Of a stretch of 64,000 nt of DNA, positions 21,025 to 33,148 are shown in pieces. The first letter of the stretch is position 1. The number at the start of each line of letters is the position of its first letter. A program made the translations under genes and the position numbers. This DNA is from Phragmites australis (lineage: Eukaryota; Streptophyta; Magnoliopsida; Poales; Poaceae), in NCBI RefSeq assembly GCF_958298935.1, contig NC_084935.1, positions 1,560,001-1,624,000 of the forward strand, read 5' to 3'. The notes under the pieces are model-generated. The model searched no databases. It was not told the DNA's origin and was given only the letters and a program-made list of their open reading frames with translations.

Positions 21025-24000
21025 ATGCTGCCCGCCGCCGCGCGCGCCCGCCGGCTCCTCGCGTCCCCGGCGACCTCCGGGATCCCTGGCGTACTCTCGG
21101 GCCCTCGCCTCGGGTGCGCATCAGGCGCCCTCCTGCACCGTCTCGATGGCGTCCCCGCCTCGCCGTCCTCTCCGCATCATGCCAGGGATTTCTCCTCCTG
21201 CTTCGTCTCCCAATCACCCGGTGAGCTCTCTTGTCTCGAATCCTTCAACTGCCTCGTCTGCTCGTGGTGATCCCAATGCGCTGCTTGCGGGTTGCGTGGC
21301 GCGGCATTTCGTCCAACTGGTTGTGAGCGCGCAGTGCGTGTGCCGTGCTAAATGCTAGCCGTGCGGTCTCAAGGTCATGCGTGCGCACGGGTTCATGTTG
21401 TCAAGCCTTTTCCTGTTCTCAGGCAAGTGCCGAAGGGTGAGGTCCGTGGGGATCAGGGGATCCCAGTGGCTCACGAGGGTTTAAGGGTTTAGGGCGACGG
21501 AGATGTTCTTCAGTGGGTCATCTCTCGGAATCTCTACGAGCGCATATGGCTTGCCTGGTAGTTTTGACGTTGTCTATGATCAATTAGTCGATGTTTGGGG
21601 ATTTTTTTTGACGCGTATATGGTTTTTCCTTTAAACTCTGGGGTTGAAGGGAGACATGTTTGCTGAGCATTTCGTAAATGACGTGCTGGATTTATCCTTA
21701 ATGAAATACGCGTATGGTGCGTTTTCGAAAAAATGATGTGCTGGATTTAGCTGAGATTGATTCAGCAGTTGCTTTATGCTGTACTATTTTTCTCTATGTT
21801 ATTGCATATATATATTTGCTTCAACATTTCAACTGTATCCTTTTGACAACCCCTATCACGGAGTATGGGATCAATAGTGGATTAAGTATTTAAGTCATAG
21901 CGCTATATGTGTCTTGTCTTGGTTCATATTGTCTACTGACACCGAATGGTTTCAATAGCTAGTGAAACAATTTGATGACATGAGTGTAGATGGCGGGAAT
22001 GTGTAGTTGCATTGATAATCATACCAGATAACTGATATTTCTAAACAGTCTTCACTTTTTTATCATTTGTGGGCAGTTATTCGCATAGAAGCATGTATTG
22101 AGTGCACAGAATCGTGTCTCTAAATTTATCATTCTGTTACCTCTGATCCTTCTTGAGCATTTTTTGTTGCTATGAATTTAATTTTTCTTCAAGATGAAAA
22201 GGGTTTTGCAAATACCTTGCAAGCAGCCAAGCTAACTGACCTTTAACTGTTGCAGTGAAACACTTATTTAGTTCTTTACACACCAATTCATTGCATTATT
22301 GATTAAATTATTTTGGATTGATTAAATTCTGCTGACTAAATTGTTTTTCGATAAATTAGGTAAAGTGTTATTGCCAACCATGACTTCTCAGTGGCGAAGT
22401 GAAAAATCAGTGCACTATCACATGGCAACGGCTCACTTCTCAACAGAATCCAGTGACATTGATCACCCTACAGGTTATTTTGGGACACTATGTTCTGCAT
22501 TGATCTGCTTTTACTTCCTATGATCCGTATCAGTCAAAGCTGTAGCATTTTGTTTATTTTAGTATTTCATTGATATGTGCATGTATAGAAATCCCAGTTC
22601 CAGTTAATTTAGACAGTTTTCTAATATTCGTGACATTTTATTTTCTGTCTTGTAATATATTGGAGGACCTTGATAGATGTTGAAATCAATATTGACTAGA
22701 TGAACTAAAGTTATTTATACGTGTATGCATTTAGATCATGTTTTCCTGTACTGAGATAAGTAGCAACCTAGTTCATACCAGCACTAAGTTAGCAACAAGA
22801 GGATCACCAACCATATACCATCTGGACTCATCAATGTACTTTACCATCTCGCCAGTAATCTTCGCTATGTCTTTCTATTAAGCTTTTCTCATGTAAGTGA
22901 TTCATGGCTGTAATTCAAAAACACAGAGTTTTGTTCTGACTCTACTTTTAAAATTGAAGGTTATGATATGATAATTTATCCCAGTTGGCTCTGCTAGATT
23001 CATGAAGTTGACATTTTGTTCTTGCCTGTAGATGTTTAATTTGTGTTGTATGTTACATTTTCGCAGATAAATTCAATCACTTTTCACCAAGTAAAACAAA
23101 TATGAAATAGTTCAATCTGTTATGTTTTTTGTTGAATTTTACTTGTGTTTCTTTTGGAATGAGTTAACTGTTTCTGTATGCTTCATATATTTATCCATCA
23201 GGCAATGGTTTTCTTAATTGTCATTAGCCTGTTCCTTTGGATACTTTTCTTAATATCGTATTTCCATTTGCTAATGTCATGGATGGCCACAGAAGCTGTA
23301 GAGGAGCTGTACCAAAAAATGTTGAAATCTGTTGAAGCCGAGACTATGCCTCCAAATGCGTGGTTGTGGTCAATGATCAGCAGCTGCTCCAATAAGGAGG
23401 ACATCAAACTTCTTTCTCAGATTTTGCAGAAGCTAAGAGTATTTGTAAGCCCCTAAATTTTCCCCACATGTTAAGAATGCTTCTTTGTGCTACCCCGGCT
23501 GACTATGCTTCTTTTGTTTACTATAAAGACATCTCAGTACATTGTATAACCTACAGTAGTATTATCTGAGTATATGCACATTTGTTAGTACCATCACCAC
23601 CCATGTGGGTACAGTTACAAGAAGCTATTTAATATTGGTTTTCAGGATTCATTTTTTTTTTATAGTTTCTATGAGAAAGAGATGCTTATGGATTCAGATG
23701 AGTTAACATAGAATTTCCGTCATATGTTGGTACTGACAAAATTCTCAAGAGATTATTTTAAACATACATATGGAAGAGTGTATGGTCTGGTATTGTGATG
23801 TTGACTGAAATATGAAAACACTTTTAGATTAGTGACACAGGATTTTTTTTCTTGAAAAGTAACAATGTCCGTGTCTGTCTTTTTTTATTCCTTATATTAG
23901 TGGTTAGTAGTTTTCTCAGTAATATGTAACTGATGTTTCTGGACATAGATGGGCAGGGTTGTTGTCATACTTTCCTAAACATTGTTCCGTTACCAGAAGC

Positions 24001-27000
24001 TATCTTAAATGAACACTTGTTGATGCAGAGACTATCAAATCTTCGCATCAGTGCAAACTTCAATGACCATCTCTGTATGAAAGTGACTGAAGCTTGTGCT
24101 CGTGTAGGCGCCCTCGACTATGGTATGATCCCTATCTAAACTTCTACTCCCTCCGTTCTATTATGTTTGTAGTCCTAGGATCCGTGCCATCAAAGTTTCT
24201 TAAGTTTGACCACTTATACGTTCAAACCTATCAATAATCGTTGTATAAAAATGATACTATTATATTCATCTTTCGAAATTCTTTCATAAAAGTATAAATT
24301 TATTAGTCCACATTAATGTTTACTTGCATAAAGTAGTAGTCAAAGGTGCACCTTGAAGACCGCGAAAAATCAACAACTGCAAACAAAAAAGAACAGAGGG
24401 AGTAATAGATTTATTTTTATTTGTTACCTTGGTTGATGGGGCGTGTGCTTGTTTTATTTATTTTCTGTTTAATCAGGGTTCTGATGTTTTTTTCTCTGTA
24501 GTCTGTACAGCTTTAGATGTTCTGGGAGAGACCTTGTGCCTTGCATCCGAATGATAACAAGGATGATGTATAGATATTCAAACAAGAAAGAAAATGATAT
24601 ACCACCTATTTGTTCTGCTATGCTGTGATACATTACGTTAGCAACATAAGTTTTCATTAAATAATCTTGTCACAAGTTTCTCAAGTTCATTCGTTAGGAA
24701 GCAATAAACAAGGTTGACATGCTAAAGCATACATGACATTATCTCATACATGAAGATGTTAACATCATACATGAAGATGTTAACATCCATGTACTGCCTG
24801 GAAGCATTATAAGTTTTTTTTTCATTTTTCAAGTTGTGTGCTTTGCATAACTAGAGCACTAGACATATTAAACTTTTCTGAGCCAGTTTCTGTTTGGAGT
24901 TGTCCCATTACTCCCATTAATTCACTTCTATGTCACCGATGCAGGGCTGAAGGCTTTATGGAAGCATAATGTTTATGGAATAACACCAACCATTGGTTCT
25001 GCTCATTATCTACTGGTATTCATTTATATTAACTCTTATCACTTTCCAAGTTTCTTGGTTATGATTCCCTCCTTTTGCAGCAACATGCTAAAGAGCACAA
25101 TGATACTAAACTAATGGAAAGCATAATGCAAGTCCTTAGGAGAAATTCCTTGCCATTGCAACCAGGCACTGCTGATATAGTTTTCAGGTATATTATTATT
25201 GCTTTTCAATAATGTTTGCATGCCATTGTTTTCATACTATAGTACGCTGAACACCAAAACCTGGCCAGTTAGATAAATGCGAAAAATTATAATTAGGTAC
25301 TAGAGATATTAAATTGGTTCCTGTGTTTGTGTCATATCAGTCCTGTATATTTGTGTTATAGTTCTGAGTCACTTTGTCCTTGTTTTCTTTTTAAAAAATA
25401 ACTCAACGAAATGTTATCTTAGTAGACTATTAACTAATAAATAGGTATTAGTTTCTTTGACATGATGAAGAAGGCAAGAACTGACTTTCATAATCAATTC
25501 TTCGTGGAGATTTTCATCATCACAGCTTGGGAAATTTGGAAACAAAGAAATAACTGCATCTTTCAAAGACAGCCACATTCCTTTTTTCTTGGAAGGACAG
25601 TTTATTTACAATGTAAATTTGCATGTACATAGGATGAGGCATCCCCTTAGTCTTGACACTGCATCGTGGCTCTCTAGACGGTTGTAAACTCCTTTGTTAT
25701 ATAGTGCTTTCTTTTCCCTTTCTTTAATATATTTACCACAGCAGGGGACTCCCTTGCTGTAATTCCCCTAAAAAAGGGTATTAGCTAGGAGTCCTATTGA
25801 ATGACCAGACTGAGGCATATCTAATCATGCGAATTGTATAGAAATGGTAGCCTAGAAAGCTTGTTACTATTGATCTCTATTCCAGGTTTCCTGGTTCATT
25901 CTTTTGCTTTCAAGATTCCATGCTCCTTTCGATATTAATTTCATGGATTTATATTGTCTTATGCAGCATCTGCTATAACGCTGATAGATGGGATTTACTC
26001 TCAAAATACGCTGAAAGATTTGTTAATGCTGGCGTCAAGCTGCATCGTACTGCATTTGACATTTGGATGGAATTTGCTGCCAAAGTTGGTAAGCAGTTTG
26101 ATTATTCATTGACATTTGCATGGCTCAGTTCTGAGGAAGTCACCTTACCTGCATGATAAGATCCAGGGGGCATTGCTGTTATCAAAGATCTTTATGAAAT
26201 AGTCATTTTCTATTGCTTGCTAGTCAAATCTAAGTTTCCATAAACCTTTTTAGAGTTATGACATTCCTGATATATACAGTTCTGCTTCTGCAGGAGACTC
26301 TCAAGCTATTTGGAATATAAATAGTCTAAGAGGCAAGTCTGTCAAATACTATACTCTTGCAACAGGTTTTGCATGCGCAAAGGTAATTGTTCCTACAATG
26401 GACATTATTAAACGGAAGTGGTAAACTATAGTATTGCTCTTTCTAGTTTTTTATTATATTTTTTTGCTGCGAAGTTGAACTGTTTGATTTACTTCTGTGC
26501 TTTTCGACCTATCATGTTAAGTAGCAATAGTGCACTATGTAGTATTTAATGTAGCATATCACATTGCTACGTCATGATCCACGGGTCTGTGTTATCACTT
26601 TTACCCATTTGTTGAGCGTAACTACATAGGTGGAGTTGATCCATTGCTTCGTTGAGCATAATTACATAGGAGCAACTTCATGTTTCTGATCTCATATTCA
26701 TTATGAATTGTTTTGTTGCAGGGTTTTCTGGTTGAACACAAGCCGGAATGTGCCGCTGCCATTATTAAACTCCTTAACAAGGTTGGGTACACAATGCTAA
26801 TTGCCATCAGACTTTTATTAGTAAAATATGGGGAATTGCTTCATTCCAACAGCATAATACCAACTCATGCTATTTTTTGGCATTTTGAATCCGAACATAT
26901 TCTTGACAAACTCCACTGAATCTTTATGCCAAAATAGTGAGTAGTTAGCCTTTCATTTTGCATATAAAATCCTTGAAAAGACGTGTTCACCAGATGAAAA

Positions 27001-27475
27001 TTTATGGTTGCATGTAGCATTTGCCTGATCAGAAGAAACCATTTGTCAAGGATGAACTCCAGAAGTTGATTGCTGAATGGCCTACAGAGGTGATAAGAAG
27101 GCAGAAGAAAGATGATAGGAAGGTGAGATAAATGATTTTTGGTTCAATTTTGCCACATTCAGGAATATGGTAGTTTTTTGGCACCCTGCAGAATTATTTT
27201 CTCCCACTGACATTACACTTCGGAAGCAAATTAACTAGAAGTAGTATTCCGTTACAATGAGGTACTTTTACTGTTTTCGTAACTGTTGAACGCTGTATAC
27301 ATTCTTGGGGTCTGTTATATGTACTCGTCTAATATCAAAACATCTCTACATTTATCAGGCGATGGAGGAAGCTTTGATCAAGGACATCCCAACAATGGTC
27401 AATTGCCTGACAAAGTCAGGCCTCGATATTCCTGTGGATTTGGACAAGCTTACCCCTCAGCTCCAAGCAGCTTAG
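21025..27475 (+). CDS. Probable mitochondrial helical-repeat (PPR/TPR-like) protein, 11 exons, 408 aa
   Basis: Exons: 21025-21220, 22360-22473, 23293-23444, 24029-24122, 24945-25015, 25081-25187, 25967-26088, 26294-26382, 26722-26781, 27018-27122, 27359-27475. They sum to 1,227 bp in one open frame, with every junction GT-AG. The N-terminus (MLPAAARARRLLASP) is Arg-rich with few acidic residues, like a mitochondrial presequence. The rest is alpha-helical with degenerate PPR/TPR-like units, for example EAVEELYQKMLKS, MPPNAWLWSMISSC, LKALWKHNVYGITPTIGSA and RFVNAGVKLHRTAFDIW. The C-terminus is charged (VIRRQKKDDRK). I recognise no enzyme motif and cannot assign a specific role; RNA binding or a mitoribosome/assembly role would fit the fold but is inference. 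Introns hold a Stowaway MITE and a LINE tail. Confidence 0.88.
24145..24404. mobile_element. Stowaway-like MITE in an intron of the helical-repeat gene
   Basis: The left end is TACTCCCTCCGTTCTATT and the right end AACAGAGGGAGTA. These are the inverted CTCCCTCCGTT termini of grass Stowaway elements with a TA target. About 260 bp, noncoding, in the fourth intron and oriented independently of splicing. Confidence 0.8.
25452..25776 (+). mobile_element. LINE 3' fragment in an intron of the helical-repeat gene
   Basis: The plus strand encodes the characteristic LINE C-terminal motif AWEIWKQRNNCIFQ at about 25525-25565, followed by a 3' UTR and a short A-run. GGTATTAG flanks it at 25444-25451 and 25777-25784, a plausible 8-bp target-site duplication. 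The fragment is strongly 5' truncated and lies in the sixth intron. Confidence 0.72.
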
Positions 27476-29633
27476 TAAAGAAGATGCACGGCTTGCCGGA
27501 CGATGTAACAGCCGAAATACCTGATACCCGAGGAACGGCTTTTTGGCAAACCAAGATCAGCGCCCAACCATTTTGATCCGATATGTTTAACTTGGCACGG
27601 GTAGAGCTAGCCTCTCCGATAATAACATGTGTATGCCGGCGCGCGCCACACGGCGCGCTCTATTGTGATAGCGACTTATGACCTTGATTCCTTTGTTGAA
27701 TCAACGGTTCAAAGCTTTTTTATTTTTTGGCTGGAAACCTGCAGTTAACTCATTCATCAACTCTTGTCATGTGCCCAGATGGCTTCTCCTGAGAAAGTCA
27801 TCCTCTCGTGGCCTTTGTACTGCAAACAACCTGATGGTACTTGCTGCCAATACTGTTGATAGTAGTAGTCCATCTTCTCATTGTTGATCGTCACCGTGAA
27901 TGCCAGGCATGAAAAGAAAACGTCTGGACACTGATTGTCGGAATCATGAGCAGACGTCGGGGCAGACGAACGGGAAGCGCCGAGTAGGCTGCCGTCCCTC
28001 TCTTAAAGCAACGCGCACAGCCTGGTCAGGCCTTCACGATCCTCTGCACGGAGACCGGCAAGCGCGCATCGCACCGAGTTCTGGCCCGCGATCCGCTTCA
28101 GAGAATCAGGGGTCCGGTAAGTTCATCAGTTTCCAGCTTCACTTTCTTAAAAACCATTTATAAGGGCCTGGTTAGCATAGTTGTAAGAGCAGTTTTTCAA
28201 GTGAAATCAGAGTAGTTCTGTTAAATAGTAGTTTTCAGTTTTTTATTTATAAAATTGAATCCGTATAAGTAATTCTCTAAAATAAACTAAATACTCAGCG
28301 TTGAAAAAAAAACTTCTTTGATTCACTTTCTTTATAAAATTTATCTTAATGAATCATAAAAAATTATTTTTAACCATAAAATCACTTTATTTAGATAATC
28401 ACTCTCTTAAAAAAATTAGATAAAAAAACTCTATCAGACTCTAAATATCCGACCATATCACTAAATCCCATACTCCCATGCATATATAGAAACGCCCAAG
28501 TCGTTGTCAGTGACAAGCAGCGCCCACACTTGCGTCGTGCAGGTAGGCCTCACCCATCAGAGTTTGGTCACGACTTTTATAATCTAAGTTGACTTACGTA
28601 CTAATTACTTGTAACTCAACCTAGCGCCGCCTTAATCCCTGGACCGACGTACTACCTTTCTTGGTGGGAGCTTAAAGCCACCGCACTCGCTTAATTAGCC
28701 AAATAAGCATCATTTTAAATATCAACACGGACACACCATCTTCAAACACATCTTTAACTACTATTTTTTTTTATAAAATATAATAAAATTATACTATTAT
28801 GAAACTATTTTTTAAGACAAATCTATTCATATGATTTTTAAATATACAAACTCAATACATAAAGGCACGTTGAAAAATATTAACCGTACATAACTCAAAA
28901 CGATACATCCTCGATCATCATCATCAACTAAAAAAATAATAATCAAACCCGATCGGTTCAAGCACTTGTTCCCTTCTTCCTCGATCGTTCTCCAATCCAA
29001 GCTGCCATCTTCTCTCGATTCAAGAGGGTTGCAGATTCGTCACGGGAACAGAGAAGATCGAGACCGATCGATCAAGGCGAACCGAACCGCGACCGTACGT
29101 TCCATACTGATGTATAATTGGTTCTCCGTTGCTGCTTCGATCGACGATCGTGGCGGCGGAACCGAAAGGACGAGTTGAAGCAGATTATTGAACCTAATCA
29201 ACTTCACCGGCTGCTAATGCCCAATAGTTTTTTAATAAAATTTAACCGTAAACGAAAATCGTTTAATTCGGTGTGGTGGTGTTGTTTGATCGAGGGGATC
29301 GATCCCTTCTCTCGATGCATATATGCATCAGTTTCCCTTTTTGATTGAGTTTCCTTTTCTTCGGGAGCCATATGAACAATCAATTCGAGATGATAGGCTG
29401 TAGCTAGATGTAATCGTGCGTTTTTGCTAGTAATTGTCATTCACAACTTTGCGCTTTTGATTCAGCGTGTAATTAACACGAGCAAAATTGGATCGTCTGC
29501 ATGTAACGGTGATCAGGGTTTAAGACTTGTTATGATCTCTGCGCAACTCCGATGGTAGTGGCATTGATCTTTACGACAATGGTGATGATAATGCAGGTAA
29601 AGATTCTCAAGAACGCAGAGTGATAGTCGCAGA
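27476..29633. other. Spacer and GEX1 5' region
   Basis: The 3' UTR of the helical-repeat gene occupies the first few hundred bases. The stretch 28165-28450 is AT-rich with possible weak terminal similarity, perhaps a degraded MITE. The stretch 28960-29100 is a CT/GA-rich leader-like segment (CCCTTCTTCCTCGATCG) that could be a 5' UTR exon of GEX1, with GTCGCAG just before the ATG as a possible 5'-UTR intron acceptor. No other coding region was found. Confidence 0.45.
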
Positions 29634-32607
29634 ATGAGGAGCACAGGCCTTCGTCTTGCTGTGATCTTGGTGATGTTGTGCTGCGCAACGAATGCCTTCT
29701 CCTGGAGCCTCTTCTCCTCGGCGTCCAAGAAGACGAGCCACGGGGGCGCGGCGACGCCGCAGCTGGGCGGCGCCACCGTCGCCGACTTCTCTATCGAAGG
29801 CGCCAAGGAGGACCCGAGGGGCGCGAGGCTGCTGGAGAACGCGCGGCTCCGGATCGCTGGGCCGGCCACCTGCTGGAGCGAGGCGTACGGGCGCCTGTTC
29901 GCCAGCTGCGCCGACATCATGGCGGACAAGGAGCGGCAGTCCAGGCTCGCGTGGCACCTCAGCGGCTGCTTCCAGGAGGACTCCGGCCGGCCGCCGCTGC
30001 CGCCCTGCGACGAGCGCTCCGCCATGGTGCACTGCCGCAAGCGGCTCACCGACTCCGAGGGCAAGGTCTTCCTCGAGTTCTTCCTCGAGACCAACACCCT
30101 CTGCCACCAACTGCAGTAAGCCTCAGCCACTTAATATCTTCTCATCCTTCTCCTTTTTTGTCATTCTGTTCTTGAATTTCTTTTACTCTGATTAGCATGT
30201 CAATGTCCATGCCATCGTATCGCCAGTTCTTGATGATTTGTTCGTGCAGGGCTGAGGCGTTCAAGCACAGCACGGAGAGGCTCGTGAACGACCTGTCGAG
30301 GTCGTCCAAGTCCGCGCATGAGAAGCTTGAGGTGATCGAGAAGAGGTCAGACCATCTCTTGCAAGAATCCGAGAACATCCGCGGCTCGCTGTCGTCGATC
30401 ACCGCGCAGACCGACCACCTCACCGCGGCATCCAAGGCCGTCAGAGCCCAGATCGGCGACGTGCTGGAGTGCTCAAGGGCCATCTCCGAACAGTCCAAGG
30501 AGATCGCAGGCGCCCAGGCGGAGCTCAAGGCCGGCCAGGCCGAGATGAGGGGCGCGGTGGAGGCTGGCATGGCGCGGGTGGTGGAGTCCTACCGGAGCCT
30601 CGGCTCAGGGATGGACAAGCTCAGGGAGGACGCCGTGGGCGTCGAGAGGGGGATCAGGGCCGTCGGCGACGCCATGTCGTCAAAGATGGACGGCCTGCAG
30701 CGCACCGCCGACGACATAGGGAGCGTGGCGGGCAGGTCGCTGGAGAATCAGATGCAGCTCCTGGATGGTCAGGCGAAGGCGATGCGAGGGCTGAATGATC
30801 TCTACAGCTTGCAGGCACAAGCACTTGAAGAAAGCAGGTGATGTTGTGCATTCCTGTCCAAGTATACTGTGAATTTCCTAAGCAGATTAAGCTCTTCGGT
30901 GAACTGGTTGGTACATACAACTCAATACTTTTGAGCGTCACTATAGCTGGTTTATTATTTAATGTTGAGCTAATCCTGTCACATGCATGGTAGTGAATTA
31001 GCAATAAAGCCTAGTATTAATTCCTTTGATTAGAGATATAATGTACTGCATGACCGTTTTCATTTGCATGTGCATTTCGATTATTTTCTGCATTAGGCTG
31101 GGTTAAGTAGGCGCTTAATTTCTGTTACCATTTGTAATTAGCTTTTTAAGAGTCCATGTATTGCATTTTACTTCTAGCAATATAAAATCAGAAAATGCTG
31201 CAAGCAGTTGAGAGCAACACAAAAAATTCCTACGTGTTCTCATGTGTGTTTTACTAGTGTTTGTGTGTTCGGCTCGGGATTTCCAACATTTAACATGGAA
31301 GTAGGATGTTTATTGGGGGTACTGGACAATTGCAGCGAAGCTATACAAAAGCTCGCGCATTTCGGCCAACAGCAACAGGAGGAGCTACTGGCCCGACAAG
31401 AGGAGATCCGGCACGCTCACGATCATCTCATCCAGAATTCTCACTCGATACTGGAGGCTCAGGTTCTCTTCACATTCTACTCCATTAAGACGAAAAATTC
31501 CCAATGCTGTACAAGTAGCTCTTATGCAGGCTTGCTTTGTTACACGCAGGAAGAATTTAGAGCGAAGCAGGCTAACATCTTCGCTGCACTGGACAAGCTC
31601 TACGTCCTCCACAACGCCATCCTCGTCGAGTCCCGGTTCATCAAGGCCTTCTTCTTCTACTGCTGCATCGCGTTCCTCATCTACGTGCTCACGAGCGCCA
31701 AGCAGACGTTCGACATCAGGGGCCAGCTTTATTTCGGTGAGATTCAGACTTCAGACTCCATTCAAACTTCAGACTGTTCTTTTAATATCATTCAGACTTA
31801 AGTACTCTGAATTCTGAAATACGCATCTGTGCTCTACTGAATTTTGAAATATTCATCTGCTAACACGATTCTTGCTAGGTCTTTGCGTTACGATTATGCT
31901 GGAGATTGGAGTAATCAAGCTCGGAACTGACGACTTCAGCTGCTGCCAGTACTGGATCGTGTCCAAGGTTCTGCTGCTCAGATCAGCGTTCCTCGCCGCT
32001 GCCGTCGTTCAGATCCTGCACTCCATCTTCACTTACAAGTACGACACGATCACCGAATCATCGAAACATAATATTTGAAATTACTTGAGACATTGAACGA
32101 TTTGATTGCCCATTTTGTTGCAGGGATTATGATGTTCTGAACCATCAGCTGCTCCAGACACTGGTTGAGAAAGTCCAGGCAATTGAAGGCAATGCCGGTG
32201 GCGGTGAGCACTCACACACAGACAATGCAATCAATACCTTAGCTCAGCCATTGTGCCAGTACAGGATTTACCAAACTTTCCTTCCCTTTTTCTTTGTCCT
32301 TTGAAATCAACCGCTGCGTAACTGTCATATGCTGGTACAAATCTGACCAAATTTTCAAAACCTCTCTGGTCCAGGAGATGAGATGTATGATCCATATAGC
32401 TCAGGGAGTGATGGAAGCCTTGGCGATTACTCGTGGGTCTTCGATGAGCTGCAGGACGAAGTGGACAGCAAGTTTGATCCAGACTTCATGTTGACGCAAG
32501 GAATTCACCTGAAAAATCGCATATTGACTGAAGAAATCGGCGAAAATTCCATCACCACGTCTGACTCAAGGAGATACAACCTTCTGCCGCGCATCAGACC
32601 GCGCTGA
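29634..32607 (+). CDS. GEX1: GAMETE EXPRESSED 1-like nuclear-fusion protein (KAR5/Brambleberry family), seven exons, 618 aa
   Basis: Nuclear-envelope protein needed for fusion of nuclei during fertilisation in the family members studied. Exons: 29634-30115, 30250-30837, 31336-31462, 31550-31736, 31879-32038, 32124-32203, 32375-32607, totalling 1,857 bp, one open frame. The N-terminus is a signal peptide (MRSTGLRLAVILVMLCC). A Cys-rich domain follows, with CWSEAYGRLFASC, LSGCFQED, LPPCDE, VHCRKRL and NTLCHQL in the KAR5/GEX1 spacing. Residues about 160-420 are coiled coil (repeated EVIEKRSDHLL and EQSKEIAGAQAELKAGQ type heptads). Three hydrophobic helices lie at about 430-449, 462-477 and 492-513, followed by an acidic tail ending RYNLLPRIRPR. 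Length is close to the Arabidopsis protein (about 590 aa). It is convergent with the kinase gene that ends at 33149. Confidence 0.93.
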
Positions 32608-33148
32608 TAGCACACACAATCACAACAGTTCTGCTACAGAACTTGTAAAAATATAAGCACTGGGCTGAAGAACAGAAGAACAATGGAAAGCATAGAATAT
32701 GCTATATGACATGCTTTTTTAATTTTGTTTCAATATCTTCTCCAACTCCATTCTCAAAAGAATTCACACGATGTAACTGCTTTACAAAATACCAGATAAA
32801 AAATATTCAATTGATTGAAAATAAGCTATGTAGGCAAGTAGAGTGAGTTGCCGAGTGACATCCTAAGTAGATCTAACAGTTCCATGACTCACTCAAATAA
32901 ATCTAACATGACATATAGCTGCTTATAAGAATGGAAAAGAGAACATAATGTACAGAATTGACTAATTGCTCCCTCTCCAGCCTATACACCAATTTTCGGA
33001 AAAATTCGTACATGAATGGATCCGATAAAAAAAAACAACTCATTGTTGCAGCCCTTGATTTCAAATCAGATCTCCCAGTTTGTAGGAACCGCTGCATAGT
33101 ATTTCTCAGTATTGAAGACTTCTTTTGCACTAAGCATGACATGATGTA
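32608..33148. other. 3' intergenic region between convergent GEX1 and CDK-like genes
   Basis: 540 bp of AT-rich sequence between two convergent stop codons, presumably holding both 3' UTRs. AATAAA-like signals are scattered but none is decisive. No further gene or repeat is seen. Confidence 0.6.

Noticed and set aside
29513..30195. Minus-strand and alternative plus-strand frames over GEX1 exon 1
   Set aside because: Shadow frames. Only the frame from 29634 has the signal peptide and conserved cysteines and continues through six further exons.
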